64,000 nucleotides of DNA from Bacteroidota bacterium (GTDB taxonomy: Bacteria > Bacteroidota > Bacteroidia > Bacteroidales > UBA10428), in contig CP065006.1 of NCBI GenBank assembly GCA_016699695.1, positions 1 to 64,000 of the forward strand. Reading direction: 5' to 3'. A program made the position numbers and the translations under genes. The notes beneath the pieces were generated by a model. The model had not been told where the DNA came from and ran no database searches. It saw nothing but the letters and a program-made list of their open reading frames with translations. Below are positions 7,735 through 16,447 of the stretch, piece after piece. Position 1 is the stretch's first letter. Every line of letters starts with the position of its first letter.

Positions 7735-8169
7735 ATGATGCTTACGATCACCCCATACGAAATAGGTGCCCGGCCACTGGTACCGCAGCCTGATTGCGCT
7801 ATACTTCAGCAACTTGGAGAAAAGGGAATTCGTGAACTTATCAGCCAGCATTACGATTTGCTTTCGCAAAGCGATATAAAGCATCTTTTTCCTCCGACAG
7901 GAAGCGCACTTGAAGCAGCCAAACAGCATTCGGCCGACTTTTTTATTCAGCGTTTTGGTGGCCCGGATTATTACAGTCAAAACCGTGGAAAACCTATGCT
8001 TACCCGCCGCCACGAACCCTTTGCTATCACCATGCAGGCGCGCGAAACATGGCTCGATTGCTACCGGCAACTATTGCCCAAGCTAAACCTATCCGAAGAG
8101 CTTATTCTTTCTTATTGGAAATTTCTCGATATCTTTTCAATCTGGATGGTGAATACACCAAAAGTATAA
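7735..8169 (+). CDS. Group II truncated haemoglobin (HbO-like)
   Basis: Haem-binding globin of about 144 residues of the truncated group II type, involved elsewhere in oxygen or nitric-oxide chemistry. The diagnostic run is present: F(F)IQRFGGPDYYSQNRG, the proximal histidine in TRRHEPFAIT, and the group II tryptophan (G8) in ARETWLDC. Starts are possible at TTG 7720, ATG 7735 and ATG 7738; the ATG pair is preferred. The gene stands alone between a terminator and a MITE-like element. A nitrosative-stress role would fit the Nrf/Hcp block 12 kb away, but the sequence does not link them. Confidence 0.85.
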   Translation: MMLTITPYEIGARPLVPQPDCAILQQLGEKGIRELISQHYDLLSQSDIKHLFPPTGSALEAAKQHSADFFIQRFGGPDYYSQNRGKPMLTRRHEPFAITMQARETWLDCYRQLLPKLNLSEELILSYWKFLDIFSIWMVNTPKV

Positions 8170-8193
8170 TCTATAATGGGTAACGATAACTAG

Positions 8194-8293
8194 TAACTAA
8201 AATCAGTAATTTCAACACCAAATAATCCCCTCTTGAGAGGGGTGTAGGGGTGTGTAAAATTCTATTATATGGTTGAAATTCTGATTTTAGTTA
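8194..8293. mobile_element. MITE-like palindromic element with internal REP
   Basis: A ~100-bp element bounded by inverted repeats: left arm 8194-8219 and right arm 8271-8293, identical after reverse complement except for three extra bases in the left arm. In the centre lies CCCCTCTTGAGAGGGG (8227-8242) followed by TGTAGGGGTGTG, a REP-type sequence that I recognise as a widely dispersed palindrome in Bacteroidota. There is no coding capacity. It looks like a non-autonomous mobilised unit that inserted, or grew around a REP, between the globin gene and the surface-protein gene. Confidence 0.65.
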
Positions 8294-8325
8294 TTAAACC
8301 CGACAGGCATTTTTTACCACCTCCC

Positions 8326-8416
8326 AGAAACAGCGCGGGGTTTCATCCCCTATAAGGGAAAGAGTGGTGAGTATGAGCAAAATTTTAAATAAGCTTGTAA
8401 ATGACATAATAAAGGC
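8326..8416 (+). repeat. ~90-bp dispersed repeat, copy 2
   Basis: Second copy of the repeat at 6335-6423: GAAACAGCGCGGGG, a C-run/G-run hairpin (CCCCTATAAGGG), then AATTTTAAATAAGCTTGTAA and CATAATAAAGGCT, in the same orientation. It lies only 33 bases from the MITE-like element. Confidence 0.7.
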
Positions 8417-8618
8417 TTTTCATATTTTATTTACCTCAATTATTAAAAATTTCTCCATTTTTTTTACCATTTTTCGTCATTTAAATTGAGATATATACAT
8501 ATTTGTTTATGTATTTGATAAAATTAGCCTAAATGCCCATAAAACAATCACTTTAAAACGAAACTAACCATTCTCCTGTTCGTACTATAAGCATTAAAAA
8601 GTGCCGATAAGATTGAAG

Positions 8619-11600
8619 ATGATTAATACTCATATTACACTTTGCAAAATTCATCCTTTTGCCGGTTTTACCAGCATCAGAAAAGGTTTTATAGTAACTG
8701 CAGTTATTTTGCAGTTTATTCATTTGCTTTCCTATTCACAAACCACAATTTACACTTTTAATTTCGATACCGTTGCCACCGGATGGACCTTTGGTGCCAC
8801 CGGATTGAATGGCGGCACCAACAACCGCAACAGCTGGCTTATAGGTGTACCTAAGGGTGGAAGAGGGTATAACGATATACCCGGACAAAAGGGATACATT
8901 GGGAACGCCGACCCCACCACCGACCACACTGCTGGTAATACCATTAACAAGGTTGCCGGACAAGGATTGTTGGCCAGTGATACCAAGCAAGGCAATTCGG
9001 GGCATTACAACAACTCCAGTGAATGGATGCATTCGCCTGCTATAAATTGTTCGGATTATTACAATACTGTACTGGAATATTACCGCTGGGCCAACTTCGA
9101 GCCAGGCTACGACCGCGCCATCATCGAAGTGTCGACCAATGGTACTACCTGGGTGGTAGTATTCAATTCAACCAGCGTACAGGACAATCAATGGGTATTT
9201 CATCGAATCGATATTTCGGCCTATGCCGACCGGCAAACCACTGTTTACATTCGCTGGCGCTCCGAAAGCGACGGCAGTGTTTTCTATTCGGGTTGGAATA
9301 TAGACGATGTAATAGTAAGCGGTACATACAATACCAACGATTTTACTTCCACCATCAGTGCGGCTACCATCACAGCATCATCCACTATCTCTTCTCTGCT
9401 CGATACTTATGCCGAAAAGCTTGATATAATGGATTTCACCCTTACCGATGCAGGTTCTGGCGATGGTCTGCCAACCCTCATCGATACCTTGGTCATTGTT
9501 CCGGGAAGTTTCAACACCATAGCAGATTGGAAAAAATCAATCACCAACATCTATCTTTACGATTCGGTGAGCAATACCGAAATTGCAGGTATTATTAAAA
9601 ATAACAAAGTTTTGTTTACTCACCCCAGCCTGCTTGCGATACCCGATGGCAGTTCCAGAACCTTTACACTAAGTTATTATCTGGAAGTGGATCTTAGTTC
9701 GGCAACTGACAACCAGCGATTCGATTTTAAGGTCGATTACAGCAATTTTGTAGTCAATGCCGGCGGTTCTTTGTTAAGTTCTGGAAGTTTCAGCACCGGA
9801 AGTACCAAATTGAAGTTAGACATACAAGCCACCACATTGAGTTTCCTCACCGAGCCTGCCTCGCTGGTAGCCCCCAATCGCATTTTGCTGCCAATCATCC
9901 ATGTGGCAGCTACCGATGCCAACGGAAATACCGACACGGATTTTACGAACCAAATTAACCTCAGCAACTCCGGCAACTTAAGCATGACAGGTACTGCCGT
10001 ATCTGCCATTAAGGGAATAGCAGCTTTTAACAATATTCAGTTTACCCAGACTGGTGGCCCGGTTAGCCTGACCGCCACACACAATGGATCGACAGGTATA
10101 GGCAATGCCACCACACAGGTACAGATAACTATTGCCAACAGCCTTCTCAATACGGCTTATAGCGAAAATTTTGATGGAACGCTTAGCGGATGGACTTCAG
10201 GCGCATTGCGCGGAAGCAACTCATGGAAATCAGGCTCACCCAGAGGGGGCAGGGGATTTTCTGATGTAAGTCCCAAAGGCTATGTGGGCAACGCCGACCC
10301 CACCACTGACCACTCAACAGACAATACTCTAAATTATGTCTATGGGCAAGGTTTGTCAAACTCCTCGACCACACAGGGTGTTTCTGGCCATTTCAACAAT
10401 TCGAATGAATGGGTAATGTCACCGGCAATAAACCTTTCGAACTATTACAATACCCAGCTTACCTTCTGGCGCTGGGCAAATTTCGAAGCCTATTACGATA
10501 CTGCTCTGGTAGAAATCAGTACCAACGGTACTGATTGGATTAATCTCAATCAGCCATTGTTTCCGGCCGACAACAAATGGACGCAGGTTGCCATCGATAT
10601 TTCAGCCATAGCCGACCGTCAATCGACTGTGTACATTCGTTGGCGATCTGTGAGCGATGTAAGTGTTTTCTATGCGGGTTGGAACATCGACGACATTGCC
10701 ATTGCCGGGGTATTCTCCCCTGTCACAAACTGGACGGGTGCTGAATCCACCGATTGGGGAAATGCTGCAAACTGGAGCGGGGGAAATGTACCTACTTCTG
10801 TTTCGAATGTGTACGTCGAAAGCACTGCCAACAGGCCAATTATTACCGGCACCGCTGTATGTAACGAAATCATTATACGAGAAAATGCCTCACTGGAAGT
10901 TGCCAGCAGCGGAAACCTAACGGTATTTGGCAATGTGCAGATTGAAACTGATTATCAGAACTATGGTGCTTTTATCGATCATGGTTCTGTTACCATTTCC
11001 GGAAACGGAAAAGTTTCGGTTTACCTGTCGGCCAAACACTGGCATTACATTTCGTCGCCAATAGCAATTGCCAACAGCAACCAATTTGGCGAACAGGTTT
11101 ATCTCTACAACGAAGTTGTTGCCAGCAGCAACTGGAATAAGGGCTGGGTACTTGTTGAAAATACAGCACTTGAACTGGCACGGGGTTATGATGTGTACCG
11201 TCTGGTAAATTCCATTGTTCCGTTAGAAGGCCGCTTCAATACGGGTTCTATGGGTATTCAGCTTTCCAATACCGATGGTAGCGAAATTGCTGAGCACGAA
11301 GGCTGGAACCTGATAGGCAATCCTTATCCTTCGGCTATTGACTGGGATGCACCACAAGGCTGGACAAAAACCAATGTAAGTGATGCCACTTATGTTTGGG
11401 ATCAGAAAACACAGAATTATGCCACCTATATCAATGGAGTGGGTACCAATGGGGGTAGCAGGTATATTGCCCCCATGCAAGGCTTCTTTGTGCGGGTTAC
11501 CAATCCGGGAGAAGGCTACCTGGGCATGAACAATGCAGTAAGATCGGCCAATACCCAGCAGCGGTTTAAATCTACCTATTCAGAAGCAGAAGGCATTAAG

Positions 11601-12524
11601 ATACGTATCCTTTCAAATGACTTTTCAGACGAAACGGTAGTGCGTTTCGATTCGAATGCAGGATATAATTTCGATGCAGACTTTGATGCCCTGAAAAAGT
11701 TTTCCGACAATCCGCTTGTTCCGCAGATATATACTCAAACGGGCAAAGGCGAGCAGCTTGCCATTAATACCTACCCACTCGACACAAACAGTGTTCAAAT
11801 TCCGGTATTGGTGCGTGCTACTGCACCAGGATCGTATTCACTTGAATTCGAAGGTGCCTGGAACATTGACCCTACTCTTACGGTTTATCTGGAAGATTTG
11901 CTGGCCGATACCCTGATTGATTTGCACACGACAGTAGATTACACCTTTGTTACTGAGATGAGTGATATAACAGAGCGCTTTATCCTGCATGTGGGCATGC
12001 CTCTTCGGATTGAATATTCTGCTACAGCACCCACAGTAAAGGGAAAATCGGATGGAAGCATAGCACTCACCATTTTTGGAGGTAAACAACCTTTACAAGC
12101 CATTCAATGGTCGAACGGAGCTACCACCAAAGATCTGATCAATATTGGAGAAGGAAGTTACATTGTTGAAATTACCGATGCAGCCGGCAAAATGCTTGTC
12201 GATACAATTCTGGTGCCCGAAGGTGCGGCAGACACTACCAACAGCGATACTACTGGCGGATCAACCAGGCACGATGAGCTTGAATCAGCCGAAAACGGTA
12301 TGTTGGTATATTCCTCGTACGGCGAGGTGCACATTAAACCCGTGGATACTTCAAAACCTATTTCTTCGGTGCAACTGTACGATGCAATGGGGCGTATGCT
12401 TTATCAGCAGGACAAAATCGTTTATGGCGAATTGATACTTCCTTCTACAAAATACCGGGGGGTTATACTTGTTCAAATTATCCAGGGCGAAAAACAGTTT
12501 CTGAACAAGGTAAGCGTTTGGTAA
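8619..12524 (+). CDS. Large secreted T9SS protein with duplicated jelly-roll domains and SprB-like repeat
   Basis: Exported protein of about 1300 residues. Domain order (numbered from the upstream GTG at 8601): an N-terminal signal region to about residue 47; a MAM/jelly-roll-like module at about 50-240; a beta-sandwich linker region; a second copy of the jelly-roll at about 521-703 (both copies share GNADPTTDH, SNEW-type and YYRWANFE / FWRWANFE motifs); a region with NWSGGNVPTS typical of Bacteroidota surface proteins; an SprB-like repeat at about 1136-1206 (GGKQPLQAIQWSNGATT); and a type A T9SS C-terminal sorting domain at about 1233-1307 ending FLNKVSVW. It is expected to cross the outer membrane through the T9SS and be released or anchored at the surface. 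An ATG at 8619 is preferred over the GTG at 8601. The ligand is unknown; the jelly-rolls suggest carbohydrate or protein binding. Confidence 0.85.
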   Translation: MINTHITLCKIHPFAGFTSIRKGFIVTAVILQFIHLLSYSQTTIYTFNFDTVATGWTFGATGLNGGTNNRNSWLIGVPKGGRGYNDIPGQKGYIGNADPTTDHTAGNTINKVAGQGLLASDTKQGNSGHYNNSSEWMHSPAINCSDYYNTVLEYYRWANFEPGYDRAIIEVSTNGTTWVVVFNSTSVQDNQWVFHRIDISAYADRQTTVYIRWRSESDGSVFYSGWNIDDVIVSGTYNTNDFTSTISAATITASSTISSLLDTYAEKLDIMDFTLTDAGSGDGLPTLIDTLVIVPGSFNTIADWKKSITNIYLYDSVSNTEIAGIIKNNKVLFTHPSLLAIPDGSSRTFTLSYYLEVDLSSATDNQRFDFKVDYSNFVVNAGGSLLSSGSFSTGSTKLKLDIQATTLSFLTEPASLVAPNRILLPIIHVAATDANGNTDTDFTNQINLSNSGNLSMTGTAVSAIKGIAAFNNIQFTQTGGPVSLTATHNGSTGIGNATTQVQITIANSLLNTAYSENFDGTLSGWTSGALRGSNSWKSGSPRGGRGFSDVSPKGYVGNADPTTDHSTDNTLNYVYGQGLSNSSTTQGVSGHFNNSNEWVMSPAINLSNYYNTQLTFWRWANFEAYYDTALVEISTNGTDWINLNQPLFPADNKWTQVAIDISAIADRQSTVYIRWRSVSDVSVFYAGWNIDDIAIAGVFSPVTNWTGAESTDWGNAANWSGGNVPTSVSNVYVESTANRPIITGTAVCNEIIIRENASLEVASSGNLTVFGNVQIETDYQNYGAFIDHGSVTISGNGKVSVYLSAKHWHYISSPIAIANSNQFGEQVYLYNEVVASSNWNKGWVLVENTALELARGYDVYRLVNSIVPLEGRFNTGSMGIQLSNTDGSEIAEHEGWNLIGNPYPSAIDWDAPQGWTKTNVSDATYVWDQKTQNYATYINGVGTNGGSRYIAPMQGFFVRVTNPGEGYLGMNNAVRSANTQQRFKSTYSEAEGIKIRILSNDFSDETVVRFDSNAGYNFDADFDALKKFSDNPLVPQIYTQTGKGEQLAINTYPLDTNSVQIPVLVRATAPGSYSLEFEGAWNIDPTLTVYLEDLLADTLIDLHTTVDYTFVTEMSDITERFILHVGMPLRIEYSATAPTVKGKSDGSIALTIFGGKQPLQAIQWSNGATTKDLINIGEGSYIVEITDAAGKMLVDTILVPEGAADTTNSDTTGGSTRHDELESAENGMLVYSSYGEVHIKPVDTSKPISSVQLYDAMGRMLYQQDKIVYGELILPSTKYRGVILVQIIQGEKQFLNKVSVW

Positions 12525-12551
12525 TTTCATGAAGTATTCAACAAACTGTTA

Positions 12552-12559
12552 TAAATTTG
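12552..12559 (+). promoter_or_regulatory. Promoter -7 element (TAAATTTG)
   Basis: Exact TAnnTTTG match 25 bases before the ATG of the 55-aa exported protein at 12584, suggesting it has its own promoter within the gap after the T9SS gene. Confidence 0.5.
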
Positions 12560-12583
12560 TAAGCTTGTTTCACCTTTAAAGAA

Positions 12584-12751
12584 ATGACAAAAAAAGTAAC
12601 TACCCTATTTGTTTTATTCAGCCTTGCGGTTCCTGCCAGTGTTTTTGCTCAGCCAGGTAACCCGGGAAGTGCACCCATTGGTGGTGTGGTGTATTTGTTG
12701 ATGGCTGCAGTAGGATTGGCCTTTGTTTCGCTGCGGAAAAAGAACAGATAG
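12584..12751 (+). CDS. Small exported protein with a PID-CTERM-like sorting tail (55 aa)
   Basis: ATG at 12584, stop at 12749-12751. It has a signal peptide (MTKKVTTLFVLFSLAVPASVFAQ) and a short Pro/Gly segment (PGNPGSAPIGG). A second hydrophobic helix (VVYLLMAAVGLAFVSL) and a basic end (RKKNR) complete it. A short motif, one transmembrane helix and a positive tail is the architecture of sortase/exosortase-type sorting signals. P-I-x-G-G just before the helix is close to the PID-CTERM signal I recall from Bacteroidota. An exosortase-family gene lies 1.85 kb away. There is almost no mature domain between signal and tail, so it may be a carrier peptide or a structural micro-protein. Assignment as that enzyme's substrate is an inference. 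Confidence 0.65.
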   Translation: MTKKVTTLFVLFSLAVPASVFAQPGNPGSAPIGGVVYLLMAAVGLAFVSLRKKNR

Positions 12752-12760
12752 GCCTGTTTC

Positions 12761-14443
12761 TTAAGGTTGCCCTCTGAGTTTCTTATTCGCAAAAAGACTG
12801 TCGTAATTGTGTACCCTTCCCTTCAGAATTACCTTTCTTTCTTTGCCTTCGTAAAAAACAGATGCCAGACTTTGTGTGCTATCAACCTGGCTGCCCGAAA
12901 TGCCGCCCATGTGCAGGAGGGTGTGAAATACCGCAGTAGTGGAAGCGGGTTGAGATTGATTCTTTTGCAGTGCCAGGTATTTTTCCGGAAACAATTCGCA
13001 GTAGGAATCGGAGCACCAAATAAAAAGTGGTACATGATACAATTCTGGCGAATTCTTTGCTAAGCCCCGGCCAAAACCAATGGAAGCATCCTCGAAAAGA
13101 TTTTCGCCATGATCTGACACATAAAGCAGTACTGCCGGCCTTTCTGTTTGTTTAAGGCTGGAGATGAGTTCCGATAAGAAGAAATCGGTATATAGTATTG
13201 AGTTATCATAGTTATTCAGAATTGTTTCGCGGTGCTTTTGTTTTAATGGAATGTGCCTGTTTTTTTTTGTGGCAGGTTTAAATTGCTCAAATTCTTCGGG
13301 ATAGCGGTTTTGAAAAGGATAATGGCTTCCCATGGTATGAAGCACTATCATGCCAGAGCTTTTATTCGATGAAATTACTTTGTTAAGTGGTTCAAGCAAT
13401 TCTCCATCGTAGGGTGTGTATTTGCCCATAGCTGTCTGTTTCCTCACATCGGCCTGTTGAGCAAGCAAATCGACCGGACCAGCTTTAATTTGCTGATTTC
13501 CCAGCCAAAAAGTCTCATACTCTTTTTTAGCATAGAATGACATTAAGGATTGCTGGCAGGAATCTGTTCGACCAGTGAGCAATATAGGAACACTCTCGCG
13601 TGTATTAAATGAGGGCGAAATAACCTTACTGAAAGAAATCAAGGCAGGATAGGATTGAAGTTGGGGAGAGGTTTGCCTTTCGTATCCATTCAAGCCCCAG
13701 TTTTTGTATCGGGAAGATTCTCCTATCACCAATACAAATAGTGTAGGAACTTCTTGTACCGACGAATCGGCCAGAACACTATAATCTTCAGTTTCCCCGG
13801 ATACCTTTCTGGTCTGTGCACGATATGTTTTCAATGCCTTGGCACTCCTTCGTGCAATACCCACAGGGGTATCGCGAAAACAAGCATACAGACTATGCTG
13901 AACAATTCTTTCAAAGGAACTTCGCTTATTCAGTTCGTAAGCAGAACCAGCAAGTATTAACGAAAAAAATCCTATCAGAAAATGTATTCTGTAGCCAGTT
14001 ATGTAAAGCTTTTGCGGAGTGAAACGCCAATTAACCAGAATAATTAAGGCAGGCAATAGAATTACAATACTTTTCAGCAACCACATGCCATTTAAAAATT
14101 CAACACGTTCGTTGGATGTCGATTCCAATAGCACCAAAATCAATGCACGGGTGGGCATTTTATGAAAGAACAACACACCATACACCAACATGGGAGTGAA
14201 GAACAGGAGGGGGGCAGACAGAAAAAGGTAGTTTCTTAGCTTTATAGGGAACAATGCCGGTAGCAGGCTAAAAAGTAAGAGGGTAACCAAGGCATGGTAT
14301 AACGCTACAGCGGCAGAATGCAAATTCATTTGTGTCAGCTTAATTACTGAAAGCAACAGAAGCGGACTGGCAAATAGGATACCTGCCAGCAGAAAGGGAA
14401 GAAAAGGCAGAAACCTGCCCGAAAGTGTGTGTTTTTTTTTCAT
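12761..14443 (-). CDS. Phosphoethanolamine transferase (sulfatase superfamily, EptA/CptA-like)
   Basis: Inner-membrane enzyme of 560 residues, expected to transfer phosphoethanolamine to lipid A, core sugars or another envelope glycan. Five hydrophobic segments in the first ~180 residues (for example FLPFLPFLLAGILFASPLLL) are followed by a periplasmic alkaline-phosphatase-fold domain. Visible catalytic and metal motifs are VIGESSRYKNWGLNGYER (metal Glu), SFNTRESVPILLTGR (Thr nucleophile), and YVSDHGENLFED (Asp/His metal ligands). LTA synthase is excluded because the GES-x-R and N-T-R-E-S motifs are of the PEtN-transferase kind. The gene is convergent with the sorting-tail protein (stops 9 bases apart) and divergent from the exosortase gene. 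Confidence 0.85.
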   Translation of the reverse strand: MKKKHTLSGRFLPFLPFLLAGILFASPLLLLSVIKLTQMNLHSAAVALYHALVTLLLFSLLPALFPIKLRNYLFLSAPLLFFTPMLVYGVLFFHKMPTRALILVLLESTSNERVEFLNGMWLLKSIVILLPALIILVNWRFTPQKLYITGYRIHFLIGFFSLILAGSAYELNKRSSFERIVQHSLYACFRDTPVGIARRSAKALKTYRAQTRKVSGETEDYSVLADSSVQEVPTLFVLVIGESSRYKNWGLNGYERQTSPQLQSYPALISFSKVISPSFNTRESVPILLTGRTDSCQQSLMSFYAKKEYETFWLGNQQIKAGPVDLLAQQADVRKQTAMGKYTPYDGELLEPLNKVISSNKSSGMIVLHTMGSHYPFQNRYPEEFEQFKPATKKNRHIPLKQKHRETILNNYDNSILYTDFFLSELISSLKQTERPAVLLYVSDHGENLFEDASIGFGRGLAKNSPELYHVPLFIWCSDSYCELFPEKYLALQKNQSQPASTTAVFHTLLHMGGISGSQVDSTQSLASVFYEGKERKVILKGRVHNYDSLFANKKLRGQP

Positions 14444-14600
14444 CAGCCTAATTGTTTTGCATAACTAGATGCATTCTTTACCTGATAATTTCTTTTTACC
14501 TATCGCACTAAATAAAAACCTTCTGCTATTATGCGTATATTCGTATCTGATCAGGGTAATGACTTAAATGTATGGCATTCAAAGATAAGAATCAACTGCC

Positions 14601-15143
14601 ATGATAGAAAAAATCAGGCATTGGATTGATAAACGCAGCAAACTCGATTTGTTTTTGCTAAAGGCAGGTATGCTCCTGATGGCCTATTACCTTGCTCGCA
14701 TGGCCTTTGCCCAAATACCCTTTCTGTATGAGTTTGCCAAAGCAGTGCGCCGCACTTATGCTCGTTTTTTGGCCGAGGCAAGTGCCTGGTTGCTCGATGT
14801 GGCGGGTTATAATGCCCAGAGTGTAAACAGAATTGTTTGGATTGAAGGCTCTCAGGGAGTGAAGGTAATCAATGCCTGCCTGGGATGGTCGGTAATGGCT
14901 CTTTTTGCTGGTTTTGTGCTTATTTACCCGGGTATTAGAAAAACTAAATACTGGTTTATTCCCATGGGTATTCTGCTTGTAATAGCAGCCAATCTTATCC
15001 GCATTACCGCTATGGCCTGGCTTTCCTTCGAAGCCTCTCATCTGCTCGATTTTTATCACCACTATGTATTTAACCTTATTCTCTACCTCGTGGTTTTTAG
15101 CCTTTGGTTTTTGTGGATTAGATGGTATGGACAAAAAACTTAG
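14601..15143 (+). CDS. Exosortase-family membrane protease/transpeptidase
   Basis: Integral membrane protein of 180 residues with about five hydrophobic helices. It carries the exosortase/archaeosortase triad in the proper order: C93 in VINACLGWSVMALF, R134 in AANLIRITAMAW, and H153/H154 in FYHHYVFN. Family members cut C-terminal sorting signals and attach the protein to a lipid or surface glycan. The length matches the short Bacteroidota types (XrtF/XrtN-like) rather than EPS-locus XrtA. Neighbours are a divergent PEtN transferase and, beyond it, a small protein with a fitting sorting tail. Its exact subtype cannot be assigned by eye. The stop is 7 bases from the convergent kinase gene. Confidence 0.85.
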   Translation: MIEKIRHWIDKRSKLDLFLLKAGMLLMAYYLARMAFAQIPFLYEFAKAVRRTYARFLAEASAWLLDVAGYNAQSVNRIVWIEGSQGVKVINACLGWSVMALFAGFVLIYPGIRKTKYWFIPMGILLVIAANLIRITAMAWLSFEASHLLDFYHHYVFNLILYLVVFSLWFLWIRWYGQKT

Positions 15144-15150
15144 TGCTGAA

Positions 15151-16398
15151 TTATAGGGTTTGCGTCAGTTGTTCGAGCTCGCGAATAGCGGGGATAGAAA
15201 AATAAAAAGTACTTCCTTTGCCTGTTTCCGATTCTAACCAGATGTGTCCGTTTAACAGAGTTGCCAGATGTCTGCAGAGCGTAAGTCCAATACCTGTTCC
15301 GCTGTATAGTTTATCGGAGGTATCTTCAATACGTTGAAATGGCTTGAAAATGTTGGCATGCATATTTTGGGCAATTCCACTTCCGCTGTCTTTTACATAA
15401 AATACTAATGTTTCCTTAGGATTATTGTCGGTTAGGTTCAGTGGCTGGTAGCCTATTTCTATACCGCCTTCATCAGTAAACCTTACTGCATTCGAGATCA
15501 GGGCATCGAAAATCTGGTTAAGGCGGTCGTTGTCCGATACAATAAATAGCTCATCCTGTGGAGTGAGTACCTTCATATTCAGATTTTCTTTTTGCTCTTT
15601 GCGCACATGATTGTAAAATACATCCTCCTGATCGAGCAATAATTGGTTAATGTTGCACAAGTTGTATTTGATGTGCAAATTTCCGGATTCGAGCATCGAT
15701 ACCTCCAGCAGGTCTTCGATTAAACGCAGGAGTTTTTCAGAGCTGGTTACAATCGAACGGCAGGCAGGGGGCAACATATTATCAGGAATCTGTTTTTCGG
15801 CAATAAGCGAACTGTAGCCCATAATGGCATTGAGCGGTGTGCGAATTTCGTGCGAGATATTCTCAATAAAAGTTGTTTTCAACCTGTCGCTTTCTTCTGC
15901 CTTTTCTTTTGCTTTATTTAATTCGTTATTTTTTACGCACGCTATGCATGCCTGGGCTAGTTTTTCGTTTATCTGCCGCAGGCTCTGTACCATTTCGTTA
16001 GAAAGTTTCGCGCCTGATTTTTTGAGACAAAGCAACCCGAATTCGGGAAGGAGCATCAGGTAAAAATGAACATCGTCGTCGAAAGTCTTTTCATGCGGCA
16101 GGATTTTGATGAAGTTATCTACCTGCGTCGCTAGTGTTTTGTTTGGTATCAGAGAATATACTTTTTCAAACTCGTGGTTGAATTTCGATTTGTATGGAAT
16201 TGTTAGTACACTTTTATAATAGCAAATACCCTGTTCGTTCTGATGAAATTGCAGTACAGCCCCTGCAGAACAGTTTAGTTTGCGAAGGTAGATCATGAGT
16301 GTATCCTTCAGCATTTTTTCAAGCTTGCCTGAATTGCCAATAGCCATTGCTATTTCGAACAATATCTGAATATTAAGTTGCTTATCGGCTTGCGGCAT
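15151..16398 (-). CDS. Sensor histidine kinase (HisKA/HATPase), soluble
   Basis: Two-component kinase of about 415 residues. An N-terminal GAF-like sensory region (1-160) and a short coiled linker (NKAKEKAEESDRLKTT) precede a HisKA dimerisation domain with the phospho-accepting histidine at about 183 (IENISHEIRTPLNAIMGYS). A HATPase domain with N, G1 and G2 boxes follows (SNAVRFTDEGGI, VKDSGSGI, GTGIGLTLCRHL). No transmembrane segment and no receiver domain are seen. The ATG at 16398 (MPQADKQLN) was chosen; a longer in-frame start would run back into the FIST gene in another frame. The FIST gene ends 49 bases upstream, so the two probably form an operon in which FIST provides the sensor. Confidence 0.85.
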   Translation of the reverse strand: MPQADKQLNIQILFEIAMAIGNSGKLEKMLKDTLMIYLRKLNCSAGAVLQFHQNEQGICYYKSVLTIPYKSKFNHEFEKVYSLIPNKTLATQVDNFIKILPHEKTFDDDVHFYLMLLPEFGLLCLKKSGAKLSNEMVQSLRQINEKLAQACIACVKNNELNKAKEKAEESDRLKTTFIENISHEIRTPLNAIMGYSSLIAEKQIPDNMLPPACRSIVTSSEKLLRLIEDLLEVSMLESGNLHIKYNLCNINQLLLDQEDVFYNHVRKEQKENLNMKVLTPQDELFIVSDNDRLNQIFDALISNAVRFTDEGGIEIGYQPLNLTDNNPKETLVFYVKDSGSGIAQNMHANIFKPFQRIEDTSDKLYSGTGIGLTLCRHLATLLNGHIWLESETGKGSTFYFSIPAIRELEQLTQTL

Positions 16399-16447
16399 AG
16401 GGTTGGAAATTAAATTGGTCGACACGAAGCGGCATATGAGGATATTC

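Noticed and set aside
12761..14443. Lipoteichoic acid synthase
   Set aside because: The superfamily is the same, but GES-x-R, the N-T-R-E-S nucleophile motif and the number of N-terminal helices fit the phosphoethanolamine transferases of Gram-negatives.
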